33,490 nt of DNA from Merdiplasma sp905207905 (GTDB lineage Bacteria > Bacillota > Clostridia > Lachnospirales > Lachnospiraceae). The stretch is taken from the NCBI GenBank assembly GCA_902475025.1, contig CABRXX010000026.1, forward strand, positions 1-33,490, read 5' to 3'. The notes beneath the pieces were generated by a model. The model searched no databases, was not told where the DNA came from, and saw only the letters and a list, made by a program, of their open reading frames with translations. Positions within the stretch are counted from its first letter, which is position 1. Every line of letters starts with the position of its first letter. The translations under genes and the position numbers were made by a program. Positions 17,001-23,487 of this stretch are shown piece after piece.

Positions 17001-17900
17001 TCCGGATATGAGAAAGATACGGCAGGGGAAAATTCTGGCCGTATAGATGAGCAGGGATGCTTCCATGCAGGATCGGTTTATGTGTGCAAACATAAAGTGG
17101 CAGTTCCCAGAGTATTTATTCCGGTATTCCCGGGAACCAACTGTGAATATGACAGCACCAGAGCCTTTGAACGGGCAGGGGCTTCGGTAGATGTAAAGGT
17201 ATTTAAGAATCTTACAGCAGAAGATATCCGCGATTCTGTGGAGGTTTTTGAGAAGGCCATCGGTCAGGCTCAGATCATCATGTTCCCGGGAGGCTTCTCC
17301 GCAGGAGACGAACCGGACGGCTCGGCAAAATTCTTTGCCACAGCTTTCCAGAATGAGAAGATTAGGGAAGCAGTGATGAAGCTGTTAAATGAGCGGGACG
17401 GCCTGGCTCTTGGTATCTGTAACGGTTTCCAGGCGCTGATCAAGCTGGGCCTGGTGCCTTATGGGGAGATCACAGGGCAGAAGGAGGATTCCCCCACTCT
17501 GACCTTCAACACCATTGGACGTCATGTCTCCAAGATGGTGTACACCAAGGTTATGTCCAATAAATCTCCGTGGCTTGCACAGGCTCAGTTGGGAGGCGTA
17601 TATGTCAATCCGGCTTCCCACGGCGAGGGACGCTTTGTGGCAAATCAGGAATGGCTGTCCCGTCTTGTGGCCAACGGACAGATCGCTACCATGTACGCCA
17701 CCTGCGATGGAGAGCTGTCTCTGGATGAGGAGTGGAATGTAAACGGATCCTACATGGGCATTGAGGGAATCACCAGCCCGGATGGCCGTGTGCTTGGCAA
17801 AATGGCCCATTCTGAGCGCAGGGATACTGCGGTGGCCATGAACATTTACGGAGAGCAGGATCTGAAGATTTTTGAATCAGGTGTGGGATATTTTAAATAA
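14076..17900 (+). CDS. purL: Phosphoribosylformylglycinamidine synthase, single-chain form
   Basis: This 1274-residue enzyme makes FGAM from FGAR, glutamine and ATP, the fourth step of purine synthesis. The N-terminal and central synthase domains include WSDHCRHTTF, NFKNETHNHPTEIEPFGGAATCLGGAIRDPL and SIGGKDSMSGSF. The C-terminal glutaminase (from about residue 1010) has PGTNCEYDSTRAFERAG, the nucleophile Cys1115 in GICNGFQ, and the partner residues His1182 and Glu1184 in ASHGEG. Both activities are therefore in one chain, as in the large PurL of enterics and many Clostridia, and no purS or purQ is needed nearby. AAGGAGG precedes the ATG. No other purine gene is in the window. The stop shares its last base with the next ATG. 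Confidence 0.97.
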   Translation: MSNVRRVYVEKKEAFAGAARDLTHEVQSYLGVQGLEQIRILIRYDVENISDEVFAAACKTVFSEPPVDTLYQETFPRGEQDRTFSVEFLPGQFDQRADSAVQCVKFLKEDEEPIIRSATTYCLVGNVSEDEFAAIKSYCINPVDSRETNLEKPETLVTKFEEPEDVKVFEGFLAMPEEELKELYVSLNLAMTFKDFQHIQRYFAEEEHRDPTVTEIRVLDTYWSDHCRHTTFSTELKSVTFEEGYYRKPLEETYQQYLSDRQEVYQGRKDKFVCLMDLALMAMKKLKKEGKLQDQEESDEINACSIVVPVEIDGKTEEWLVNFKNETHNHPTEIEPFGGAATCLGGAIRDPLSGRTYVYQAMRVTGAANPTVSVKDTLKGKMPQKKLVREAAHGYSSYGNQIGLATGYVKEIYHPDYVAKRMEIGAVMGAAPRSAVIRETSDPGDIIILLGGRTGRDGIGGATGSSKVHTEASIEVCGAEVQKGNAPTERKLQRMFRRPEVSRLIKKCNDFGAGGVSVAIGELADGLQIYLDKVPKKYAGLDGTEIAISESQERMAVVVAPKDVEEFLQYAHEENLEAVEVAVVTEDPRLVLIWRDKEVVNISRAFLDTNGAHQETSVAVELPSQEEKYFKKTPLSVDEVKGKWLETLADLNCCSQKGLVEMFDSSIGAGSVLMPYGGKYQLTETQAMVAKLPVLKGHTDTVTMMSYGFDPYLSSWSPYHGAVYAVLESMARIVANGGDYRKIRFTFQEYFRRMTQEPSRWSQPFAALLGAYAAQIKFGLPSIGGKDSMSGSFNEIDVPPTLVSFAVDVNTYQNIVSPELKKAGSKLVVLRIEKDEYDLPVYEQVMDQYGKFFEDVKVGRILSAYALDGKGLAAAVSKMAFGNGMGVKIEHNVAPEDLFAAGFGDIVAEVPEDKVGELAITYTLVGEVTDKAALQYSYLSIPLEDALNAWTGTLEKVFRTRSQEAESAASAVGIISGYEKDTAGENSGRIDEQGCFHAGSVYVCKHKVAVPRVFIPVFPGTNCEYDSTRAFERAGASVDVKVFKNLTAEDIRDSVEVFEKAIGQAQIIMFPGGFSAGDEPDGSAKFFATAFQNEKIREAVMKLLNERDGLALGICNGFQALIKLGLVPYGEITGQKEDSPTLTFNTIGRHVSKMVYTKVMSNKSPWLAQAQLGGVYVNPASHGEGRFVANQEWLSRLVANGQIATMYATCDGELSLDEEWNVNGSYMGIEGITSPDGRVLGKMAHSERRDTAVAMNIYGEQDLKIFESGVGYFK

Positions 17901-20218
17901 TGGATAATGATGAGATCAGAGCACTGCTGCGGGAACTGAAGGAGCGTTCCGATGCAGAGGACAGTGTGAAAAGCGAGACGATTCGGATCAATTTTGAAGA
18001 GGAAGAACCTCCGGCTCCCAAAAAGAGCCGGAAAAGATCCGGATGGTCGGAAAAAAAGGATAAGAGGATCCGGGAAGAAGTACATCCGAAAAAATCTCAA
18101 AAAGCAGCAGGGCAAAAGAAGGAAAGAGAGCTGCCCGAACTGGAAGAGGAGCAGGATTTCAGGGAAAAGGACAGGGAGTCGGAAAAACAGAGTTTGGAAC
18201 CGGAGGCAGAAAAGCTGGAAAAAGGCGTTTTGGAAGAACCAGATTCGGTTTTCCGGCAGAAACCCTCTCTGACGGAAGATTCCCCAAGGGAAAGTTCTTC
18301 GGCAAAAGCTTTATCAGAGAATCCCTCTCAGAAGAACTCTGCTCCATTTAAGTTTACTGGGAGAAAAAAGACCTCCAAAGGAGACGGTATCTGGCGGCGG
18401 TTTGGACGGAGGGCAGAGCAGTATTTTGAAGATCTGAAGGCCAAGGGGATCGGCGGACGGGAGCTGGTGATGATCGGCGGCGGGGCGCTGCTGCTGCTTT
18501 TGATCCTGGCATCTGTGATCGGTTTGCTGCGGGGAGAAAAGAAAAACGTGAATGTCACCGCAGATCCGGGTCTGACGGTGAAGGTACTGGAGGAACCGGA
18601 GAACTGGTGCGTTTCCGGCACTGTCAGGTTGAGTCTCCGTACCTCCAAGCCCATGCAGTCCATTACCATCAATGGAAACAGTTTTGAGTTTGAACCGGGA
18701 AAAAGGGCAGAGATTTCCCTGGAGGCAGATACCTCCGATCTGGAACTGATGGTAATGACAGAGGAAAAGGCCTTGAATGCTCAGGTGGTGATTCCTATGG
18801 TTGACGGAGCCCTTCCCCAGGTTACAGTGAGCCAGCAAAACGGGCAGGTGACGCTGGCGGCTGCAGATGAAGGCTCCGGTCTGGAGGGGATTTATTACGG
18901 GACAGCCAGCGGGCTGTCAGATATCCCTACCTACACGCGGTATACCGGTCCGTTCCTTTATGAAGAGGGAAAGACTTATTATTACTATGCCCAGGACTAC
19001 GCAGGAAATAAGACAGTGCCCACGGCAACCAATATGAAGCCAGCAGAAGCGCTTAAGTTCCGCCCGGATTCTCTGACCCTGTTTCCGGGAGATACGGCGG
19101 ATCTTCAGGTTTCCACCGTTCCGGAGGGAGCCTATTGCAACAATCTGCGGATTACCAATCAGAATCCGGAGATTATCAGTCTGGACGATCAGGGGCAGAT
19201 AACGGCTCTGAAAGAGGGAAGCGCCCTGATTGAGGCGGAGGCGGATGGTCTTTCCAAGGTGAGCTGCCAGGTGACAGTAACCTCCCAGGCGGAGATCACC
19301 ATTTCGGCGGCAGGAGACTGTACCCTGGGCAGCGACATTTATTTTGGAACAGCCAACAGTTTTGACACGGTATGGTCCATGTACGGTGACAGCTATTTTT
19401 TTCAGAATGTAAAGTCTGTCTTTGAGGCAGATGATCTGACCTTTGTCAATTTTGAGGGAACCCTTACCACCTCCGAACAGAGGGAAAACAAGCAGTACGC
19501 TTTTAAGGGAGCTCCCGGATACACCAACATTCTGAAGGAAGGATCGGTGGAGGCAGTGACTCTGGCCAATAATCACAGCAGTGATTACGGCGCTCAGAGT
19601 CTGACAGATACGAAACAGTACCTGACAGAGGCGGGGATTGATTACTGCACCGGAGAGGAAATCATCCTAAAGGAAGTCAAGAGCGTCAAGGTAGCCCTGA
19701 TCGGGATCTATGTGCTGGATACCGGACTGGAGAAGAGCAGTCAGGTGGAGAGTACCATCGCTTCTGCCAAAGCACAGGGAGCTGATCTGATTGTGGTGGG
19801 CTTCCATTGGGGCAGTGAGAGGAGCAATTACCCGGATGAGACTCAGAAGACCCTGGCTCATCTGGCCATTGATCAGGGAGCGGATCTGGTGGTGGGACAT
19901 CATCCCCATGTGCTGCAGGGAATTGAGCTGTATCAGGGAAAATATATTGTGTACAGTCTGGGGAATTTCTGCTTCGGAGGAAATTCCACCCCCAGCGATA
20001 TGGACACCATGATCTTCCAGCAGACCTTCACTGTGAGCCGGGAAGAAGGAGCTGCAGGCGCAGAACCCACCATCATTCCCTGTTCTGTAAGTTCCGAAGC
20101 CTGGTGGAACAACTACCAGCCTACGCCTGCTGAGGGAGAAGAAGCAGAGCGGATTCTGGGAAGAATAGAGGAGTACAGCGCGGGGCTTGGAGACAGTGGG
20201 TCAGAGACGGAAGCCTGA
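17900..20218 (+). CDS. CapA/PGA_cap-family metallophosphatase-like protein with Big2 domain
   Basis: This is a 772-residue membrane-anchored protein. Residues 1-185 are highly charged (Lys and Glu) and low in complexity, probably cytoplasmic. One helix lies at about 190-210 (MIGGGALLLLLILASVIGLL). An extracellular beta-rich region follows, including a Big2 Ig-like domain at about 388-464 (LTLFPGDTADLQV, ITALKEGSALIEAEA). The PGA_cap domain begins at about 465 with SAAGDCTLGSD and holds NFEGTL, LANNHSSDYG (Asn558, His559), GFHWGSE (His636) and VGHHPHVLQG (667-670). This fold is related to calcineurin-like phosphatases and is linked to poly-gamma-glutamate or envelope work. The TAATG overlap with purL implies translational coupling to an unrelated pathway. 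The substrate is unknown. Confidence 0.9.
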   Translation: MDNDEIRALLRELKERSDAEDSVKSETIRINFEEEEPPAPKKSRKRSGWSEKKDKRIREEVHPKKSQKAAGQKKERELPELEEEQDFREKDRESEKQSLEPEAEKLEKGVLEEPDSVFRQKPSLTEDSPRESSSAKALSENPSQKNSAPFKFTGRKKTSKGDGIWRRFGRRAEQYFEDLKAKGIGGRELVMIGGGALLLLLILASVIGLLRGEKKNVNVTADPGLTVKVLEEPENWCVSGTVRLSLRTSKPMQSITINGNSFEFEPGKRAEISLEADTSDLELMVMTEEKALNAQVVIPMVDGALPQVTVSQQNGQVTLAAADEGSGLEGIYYGTASGLSDIPTYTRYTGPFLYEEGKTYYYYAQDYAGNKTVPTATNMKPAEALKFRPDSLTLFPGDTADLQVSTVPEGAYCNNLRITNQNPEIISLDDQGQITALKEGSALIEAEADGLSKVSCQVTVTSQAEITISAAGDCTLGSDIYFGTANSFDTVWSMYGDSYFFQNVKSVFEADDLTFVNFEGTLTTSEQRENKQYAFKGAPGYTNILKEGSVEAVTLANNHSSDYGAQSLTDTKQYLTEAGIDYCTGEEIILKEVKSVKVALIGIYVLDTGLEKSSQVESTIASAKAQGADLIVVGFHWGSERSNYPDETQKTLAHLAIDQGADLVVGHHPHVLQGIELYQGKYIVYSLGNFCFGGNSTPSDMDTMIFQQTFTVSREEGAAGAEPTIIPCSVSSEAWWNNYQPTPAEGEEAERILGRIEEYSAGLGDSGSETEA

Positions 20219-20287
20219 CAGAAGATCGGTAAAAACGAAAATACAAAATAGAGCAGCCGGTGAAGGGAGAAGAATGTTTCCCAATCG

Positions 20288-21181
20288 CTACACGATGGGA
20301 TTGGTCAGGGTTCCGATCCCCTGGATTTCGCACACAACTACATCACCGGGTTTTAAGAATTTGGGAGGATCAAAGCCCATCCCCACTCCGGCCGGGGTTC
20401 CCATGGAGAGAATCGTCCCGGCTTTCAGTTTCATGCCATGGCTCAGCTCTTCAATGACCTGGGCGATGGAGAAGAGCAGCAGATCAGTGGAACTGTTCTG
20501 ACGCAGTTCTTTGTTGACCCGGGAGGAGATAGACAGCACCGGAGGATTTTGAAATTCTTCTTTTGTTACAATCCAGGGTCCCATAGGGCAGAAGCCATCC
20601 ATACTCTTTCCAAAGTACCATTGCTTATGACGGGTTTGAATCTCCCTGGCGCTGATATCGTTCAGGATGGTATAGCCGAATACATAATCAAAGGCAGCTT
20701 CCTGAGAGACTTTTTCAGCGTCTTTTCCAATGATCACTGCCAGCTCTGCCTCATAGTCCAGCCGCTCCAGAAGGTCCCGGTGACTTGGAATGGGGGATCC
20801 GTCTGCCACCGCCTCGTTTACCCGTTTGGAAAAGTATACGGCATACTGACGGTTGCGTTCAAAGGCCTCCTTTTTATAGCGGGCAGATTCTTCCGCGTGG
20901 GCCGCATAGTTGATTCCCAGGCAGATAATATCCTGTTTCGGAACCGGGATAGGGGAGCGTTTGATGATAGAACTGTAGGGAAGGACTTCTTTCGCAGGAG
21001 AAAGAGCAGCGTTTTTTAACTGTTCCATCTGTTCTTCGGTGATCGTGTCGATCAGTTCGTTCATGGAAGTAAAGCAAAGGCCAAACTGTTCCAGGGGTAG
21101 GACGTTTTGTCCATCCGGCGTCATGATGCCCAGCCGATCCAGGCCGGGTTTTTCTTTTGTCTGAAAGGTAAGTAATTTCAT
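20288..21181 (-). CDS. Fumarylacetoacetate hydrolase (FAH) family protein
   Basis: This 297-residue cytoplasmic enzyme acts on a beta-diketo or 2-keto acid, by hydrolysis, decarboxylation or isomerisation. The C-terminal FAH domain begins near residue 85 (IICLGINYAAHAEE). The acidic residues expected to hold the metal are Glu144 and Glu146 in YEAELAVIIG and Asp175 in NDISARE. Further family signatures are SMDGFCPMGPW and GTILSMGTPAGVG. The N-terminal 70 residues are the usual variable cap. AAAAGGAGA lies before the ATG on this strand. The gene is convergent with the CapA gene, and there is no clear pathway partner. Sugar-acid (2-keto-3-deoxy acid) breakdown is possible given the nearby sugar cluster, but this is a guess. 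Confidence 0.9.
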   Translation of the reverse strand: MKLLTFQTKEKPGLDRLGIMTPDGQNVLPLEQFGLCFTSMNELIDTITEEQMEQLKNAALSPAKEVLPYSSIIKRSPIPVPKQDIICLGINYAAHAEESARYKKEAFERNRQYAVYFSKRVNEAVADGSPIPSHRDLLERLDYEAELAVIIGKDAEKVSQEAAFDYVFGYTILNDISAREIQTRHKQWYFGKSMDGFCPMGPWIVTKEEFQNPPVLSISSRVNKELRQNSSTDLLLFSIAQVIEELSHGMKLKAGTILSMGTPAGVGMGFDPPKFLKPGDVVVCEIQGIGTLTNPIV

Positions 21182-21304
21182 AAAGTTTCTCCTTTTTATT
21201 TAAAATGTTTCCTCCGTAAAGAAGAAAGAGCTGCCCTTGTACCTAAATAAAACGCGGTCAGCAGCATATTCTTTTTTCTGCTTGCGGATAGCTGTGTCTG
21301 CACC

Positions 21305-21316
21305 TGTTTGCAAACA
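21305..21316. promoter_or_regulatory. Twelve-base palindrome upstream of the FAH gene
   Basis: TGTTTGCAAACA is a perfect palindrome. It lies in the 153-base gap between the small membrane-protein gene and the FAH gene, about 125 bases upstream of the FAH start. It could be an operator, but no clear promoter could be read next to it. Confidence 0.3.
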
Positions 21317-21334
21317 CCCTTTGTGATGTGCTGT

Positions 21335-21640
21335 TTAGTGAATATCACGTGCTTTCATTCTGTCCATTTCAGCCTGCTGTAATTTTTTATATTTTTCTCT
21401 GCAATTTCCCCAATCGCCAAAAAAAATAGCATTGGCTATTATAAACAGAAAAATATTCCGGATGGTAAGCGGTACTCTGCCGCTGGCAAAAATCCAGACC
21501 GTTCCTATCAAAATAAGCATAGGAATAATGCCGCCCCATAAAGGGTTTTTCAGTTTAATGCAAAGGAAATATTCTGCAGTGAAAAGTACTCCGGCAATCA
21601 AAAATCCGATAATCAGATCAATCGTAGTCAGCATAGTCAT
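21335..21640 (-). CDS. Small three-helix membrane protein paired with a DUF2089-type regulator
   Basis: This 101-residue hydrophobic protein has about three membrane segments (IDLIIGFLIAGVLFTAEYFL, GGIIPMLILIGTVWIFA, IRNIFLFIIANAIFF) and a charged C-terminal tail rich in Lys and Glu. Its ATG overlaps the stop of the upstream regulator gene (ATGA), with AAAGGAGAG as the ribosome binding site, so the two are almost surely cotranslated. No enzymatic motif is visible. Pairs of a small helix-turn-helix protein and a small membrane protein often act as a sensor or anti-regulator unit, but that role is inferred here. Confidence 0.75.
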   Translation of the reverse strand: MTMLTTIDLIIGFLIAGVLFTAEYFLCIKLKNPLWGGIIPMLILIGTVWIFASGRVPLTIRNIFLFIIANAIFFGDWGNCREKYKKLQQAEMDRMKARDIH

Positions 21641-21933
21641 CTCTCCTTTTCCTGTTTGTATTTGTCAATAATGATTTTTGCAGTTTCTAAATCAATTCGG
21701 GCATCAATAGCAAGCCCTTTGATAAATGCAGAAAAAGGTTCTTCTTCCTTCTGGTCATTCCATTCGATTTTCTGAATGAGTTTGTCAAGCCGCAGACGGA
21801 CGGTAGGGTAGGACACTTGATACAGCGCTGCGATTTCTTTCAGCGAACCGGATTTTAAGACAAAGTTTTTCAGGAATGTAACATCTTCCTGCTCTAAAGC
21901 AAGTAGCCATTGCGGGATTTTATCCAGCTCCAT
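21637..21933 (-). CDS. DUF2089-family helix-turn-helix regulator
   Basis: This 98-residue soluble protein has a DNA-binding-like helix-turn-helix in SLKEIAALYQVSYPTVRLRLDKLIQKI (about residues 30-56), followed by a helical tail. The opening MELDKIPQWLLALEQEDVTFLKNFVLKSGSLK resembles the DUF2089 family as I recall it. The zinc-binding N-terminal part that some members carry is missing, so this is the short form. AAAGGAGCG precedes the ATG. The promoter immediately upstream is embedded in a perfect inverted repeat (21953-21996), which suggests the protein represses its own transcription. It is cotranscribed with the small membrane protein. Confidence 0.8.
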   Translation of the reverse strand: MELDKIPQWLLALEQEDVTFLKNFVLKSGSLKEIAALYQVSYPTVRLRLDKLIQKIEWNDQKEEEPFSAFIKGLAIDARIDLETAKIIIDKYKQEKER

Positions 21934-21952
21934 TTCAACGCTCCTTTCTGTT

Positions 21953-21996
21953 TGACTTTAATATTATTGATTATAACATAAATAATATTAAAGTCA
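21953..21996 (-). promoter_or_regulatory. Promoter inside a perfect 16-bp inverted repeat
   Basis: The arms TGACTTTAATATTATT (21953-21968) and AATAATATTAAAGTCA (21981-21996) are exact reverse complements, 12 bases apart. Read on the minus strand, TTGACT (21992-21997) is the -35 and TATAAT (21970-21975), preceded by TG and one base, is an extended -10, with a 16-base spacer. One arm covers the -35 and the other the predicted start of transcription. This is a textbook layout for repression by the adjacent helix-turn-helix protein. Confidence 0.75.
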
Positions 21997-22102
21997 ATGA
22001 GAAAGAAAGAATAAATTTTGTTTAAAGTTGATTTTCGAAACAATAAGAGAGGGAACTTTTTGGGGTTTTTGAGTCTTGAACTTTTTGCTATTAAAGGATA
22101 GC

Positions 22103-22131
22103 TTGCAAAAATGATTTTGCGGTGCTAAAAT
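22103..22131 (+). promoter_or_regulatory. Sigma-A type promoter of the lrgAB-like pair
   Basis: TTGCAA (22103-22108), a spacer of exactly 17 bases, then TAAAAT (22126-22131). The predicted start is near 22138. Confidence 0.65.
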
Positions 22132-22147
22132 CAGAGGGATCAGTTCC

Positions 22148-22159
22148 GTGAAATTTCAC
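22148..22159. promoter_or_regulatory. Twelve-base palindrome just after the lrgAB promoter
   Basis: GTGAAATTTCAC is a perfect palindrome about 10 bases downstream of the predicted transcription start, a position where a bound repressor would block elongation. It contains GTGAAAT/ATTTCAC, the same half-sites as the outer repeat at 6365-6418, where the arms are far apart. Confidence 0.4.
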
Positions 22160-22269
22160 AGCGGCGGATGTGAGATGCGGTCAAAGCGTCCCTCTGCTGG
22201 AGGAGAAGTCTGGAAGCAGACTTTCGCTGGAGGAGCTGGATCCGTGTAAGAAAGGAAGGGACTGAAAAG

Positions 22270-22632
22270 ATGAAATTTCTAAGGCAATTTGGCCTGATTA
22301 TGGCGGTCACCTTTGTGGGCGAGCTGCTTCATTATCTGCTTCCGTTGCCGGTGCCGGCCAGTATTTATGGACTGGTACTGATGCTGGCGGCGCTGTGCAG
22401 CGGGAAGCTGCATCTGGATCAGGTAGAGCAGGCGGCGGATTTTCTGGTGGCCGTGATGCCGGTGATGTTCATTCCGGCCGGCGTAGGTTTGATGACGAAT
22501 GGAAAAGAGCTGGGGGAGATTTGGCTTCCCTTTACAGTAATTATCCTGGTTTCCACAGTAGTGGTGATGGCTGTGACTGGAAAACTGACCCAGTGGGTAA
22601 TTCGCAGAGAAAAGAAGAGGGACGGAAAATGA
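22270..22632 (+). CDS. lrgA: LrgA/CidA family membrane protein
   Basis: This 120-residue holin-like protein has four hydrophobic segments. Family signatures are FVGELLHYLLPLPVPASIYGLVLM near the N-terminus and FIPAGVGLMTN in the middle. With LrgB it forms an inner-membrane complex. Such pairs were first described as modulators of murein hydrolase activity and lysis, and some Bacillus and Streptococcus homologues act as pyruvate carriers. AAGGAAGGGA lies before the ATG. The gene has its own promoter, and its stop overlaps the next start (ATGA). No LytSR-type regulator is in the window. Confidence 0.9.
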   Translation: MKFLRQFGLIMAVTFVGELLHYLLPLPVPASIYGLVLMLAALCSGKLHLDQVEQAADFLVAVMPVMFIPAGVGLMTNGKELGEIWLPFTVIILVSTVVVMAVTGKLTQWVIRREKKRDGK

Positions 22633-23321
22633 ATGAATTTGTAAGGGAGTCTTTGTTTTTTGGAATGTTTATCAGCCTGCTGGCCTATGAGGCAGGACTG
22701 CTGATCAAGAAAAAATGGAAGATGGCCGTTCTAAACCCGCTGCTGATTTCCATTTTGCTGGTGCTGTCATTTCTGCTGCTCACAGGAGTGGAGTATGAGT
22801 CTTATAATAGCAGCGCAAAATATTTAAGCTATCTTCTGACTCCGGCCACGGTCTGCCTGGCTATTCCCTTGTACAGGGAGTTAAGCCATCTGAAGAAAAA
22901 TTTTAAGGCTATTGCGGCGGGAACAGTGGCCGGAGTGTTTACCAGCATGGTGAGCGTCCTTCTTATGGCCTATCTGTTTGGGTTTAGCCATGAGCAGTAT
23001 GTGACTCTGCTTCCCAAATCCATTACCACCGCTATCGGCATGGGCGTATCAGAAGAACTGGGAGGTCTGGTGAACCTTACAGTGGCCTCTATTATCATTA
23101 CCGGGATATTAGGAAACGTGATGGCAGAGCTGATTTGCAAGATTTTCCGTATCCAGGAGCCGGTGGCTCAGGGGCTGGCTATCGGAACGGCCTCCCATGC
23201 ACTGGGAACTGTAAAAGCCATTGAAATGGGAGATCTGGTGGGGGCTATCAGCAGTCTGGCTATTGTGGTTTCCGGTCTTCTGACTGTGGGAGCCGCCTCG
23301 CTGTTTGCCAATTTTCTTTGA
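22629..23321 (+). CDS. lrgB: LrgB/CidB family membrane protein
   Basis: This 230-residue polytopic membrane protein is the partner of the preceding LrgA-like protein. I chose the ATG at 22629, which overlaps the lrgA stop by four bases and gives the normal family length (MNEFVRESLFFGMF). The frame is open further upstream, but only in the shadow of lrgA. Family signatures are LLTPATVCLAIPLYRE, LLPKSITTAIGMGVSEELGG and GLAIGTASHALGTVKAIEMGD. As with other LrgAB pairs the role may be pyruvate or metabolite transport, or control of autolysis. The gene sits directly before the phosphofructokinase locus, so a glycolytic link is possible. Confidence 0.92.
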   Translation: MNEFVRESLFFGMFISLLAYEAGLLIKKKWKMAVLNPLLISILLVLSFLLLTGVEYESYNSSAKYLSYLLTPATVCLAIPLYRELSHLKKNFKAIAAGTVAGVFTSMVSVLLMAYLFGFSHEQYVTLLPKSITTAIGMGVSEELGGLVNLTVASIIITGILGNVMAELICKIFRIQEPVAQGLAIGTASHALGTVKAIEMGDLVGAISSLAIVVSGLLTVGAASLFANFL

Positions 23322-23370
23322 AAATCTTATTTCAAAAAAGAGCGGTTTCGTCCCTGGATTACATTCTTAT

Positions 23371-23395
23371 GCCTCAGACACTGGCTGTCTGAGGC
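23371..23395 (+). terminator. Perfect hairpin after lrgB
   Basis: GCCTCAGACA and TGTCTGAGGC pair over 10 bp with a 5-base loop. No T-tract follows, so it may be a protected 3' end or a weak terminator. Confidence 0.45.
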
Positions 23396-23449
23396 AGCTG
23401 TAAGCAGGAACTTTTCCCTGCAATTCACTTCAATTTTCAGATAAATCAC

Positions 23450-23478
23450 TTGTGTACCACTCCCAAAAAAGGTATAAT
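23450..23478 (+). promoter_or_regulatory. Sigma-A type promoter upstream of the tandem repeats
   Basis: TTGTGT (23450-23455), exactly 17 bases, then a perfect TATAAT (23473-23478). Transcription should start near 23485, at the left edge of the repeat array, giving a leader of about 435 bases before the phosphofructokinase start. Confidence 0.75.
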
Positions 23479-23487
23479 GTAAAATAT

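Larger units (their letters stand above)
21934..22269. other. Divergent intergenic region between the DUF2089-type gene and lrgA
   Basis: This stretch holds the palindromic minus-strand promoter (21953-21996) and the lrgA promoter (22103-22131) with a palindrome just downstream (22148-22159). A small hairpin AGTCTG/CAGACT lies at about 22208-22223, flanked by two copies of GCTGGAGGAG. No gene is supported. The leader of about 130 bases before lrgA is longer than needed for translation and could carry regulation. Confidence 0.6.
23322..23487. other. Spacer after lrgB with hairpin and pfk promoter
   Basis: This holds the GC-rich hairpin at 23371-23395, a weaker GCAGG/CCTGC hairpin just after it, and the promoter at 23450-23478. 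With the repeat array that follows, the distance from lrgB to the phosphofructokinase start is about 600 bases, with no conventional gene in it. Confidence 0.6.

Noticed and set aside
22395..22628. N-terminal extension of LrgB
   Set aside because: It lies in a second frame inside lrgA. The ATGA-overlap start at 22629 gives the normal family length.
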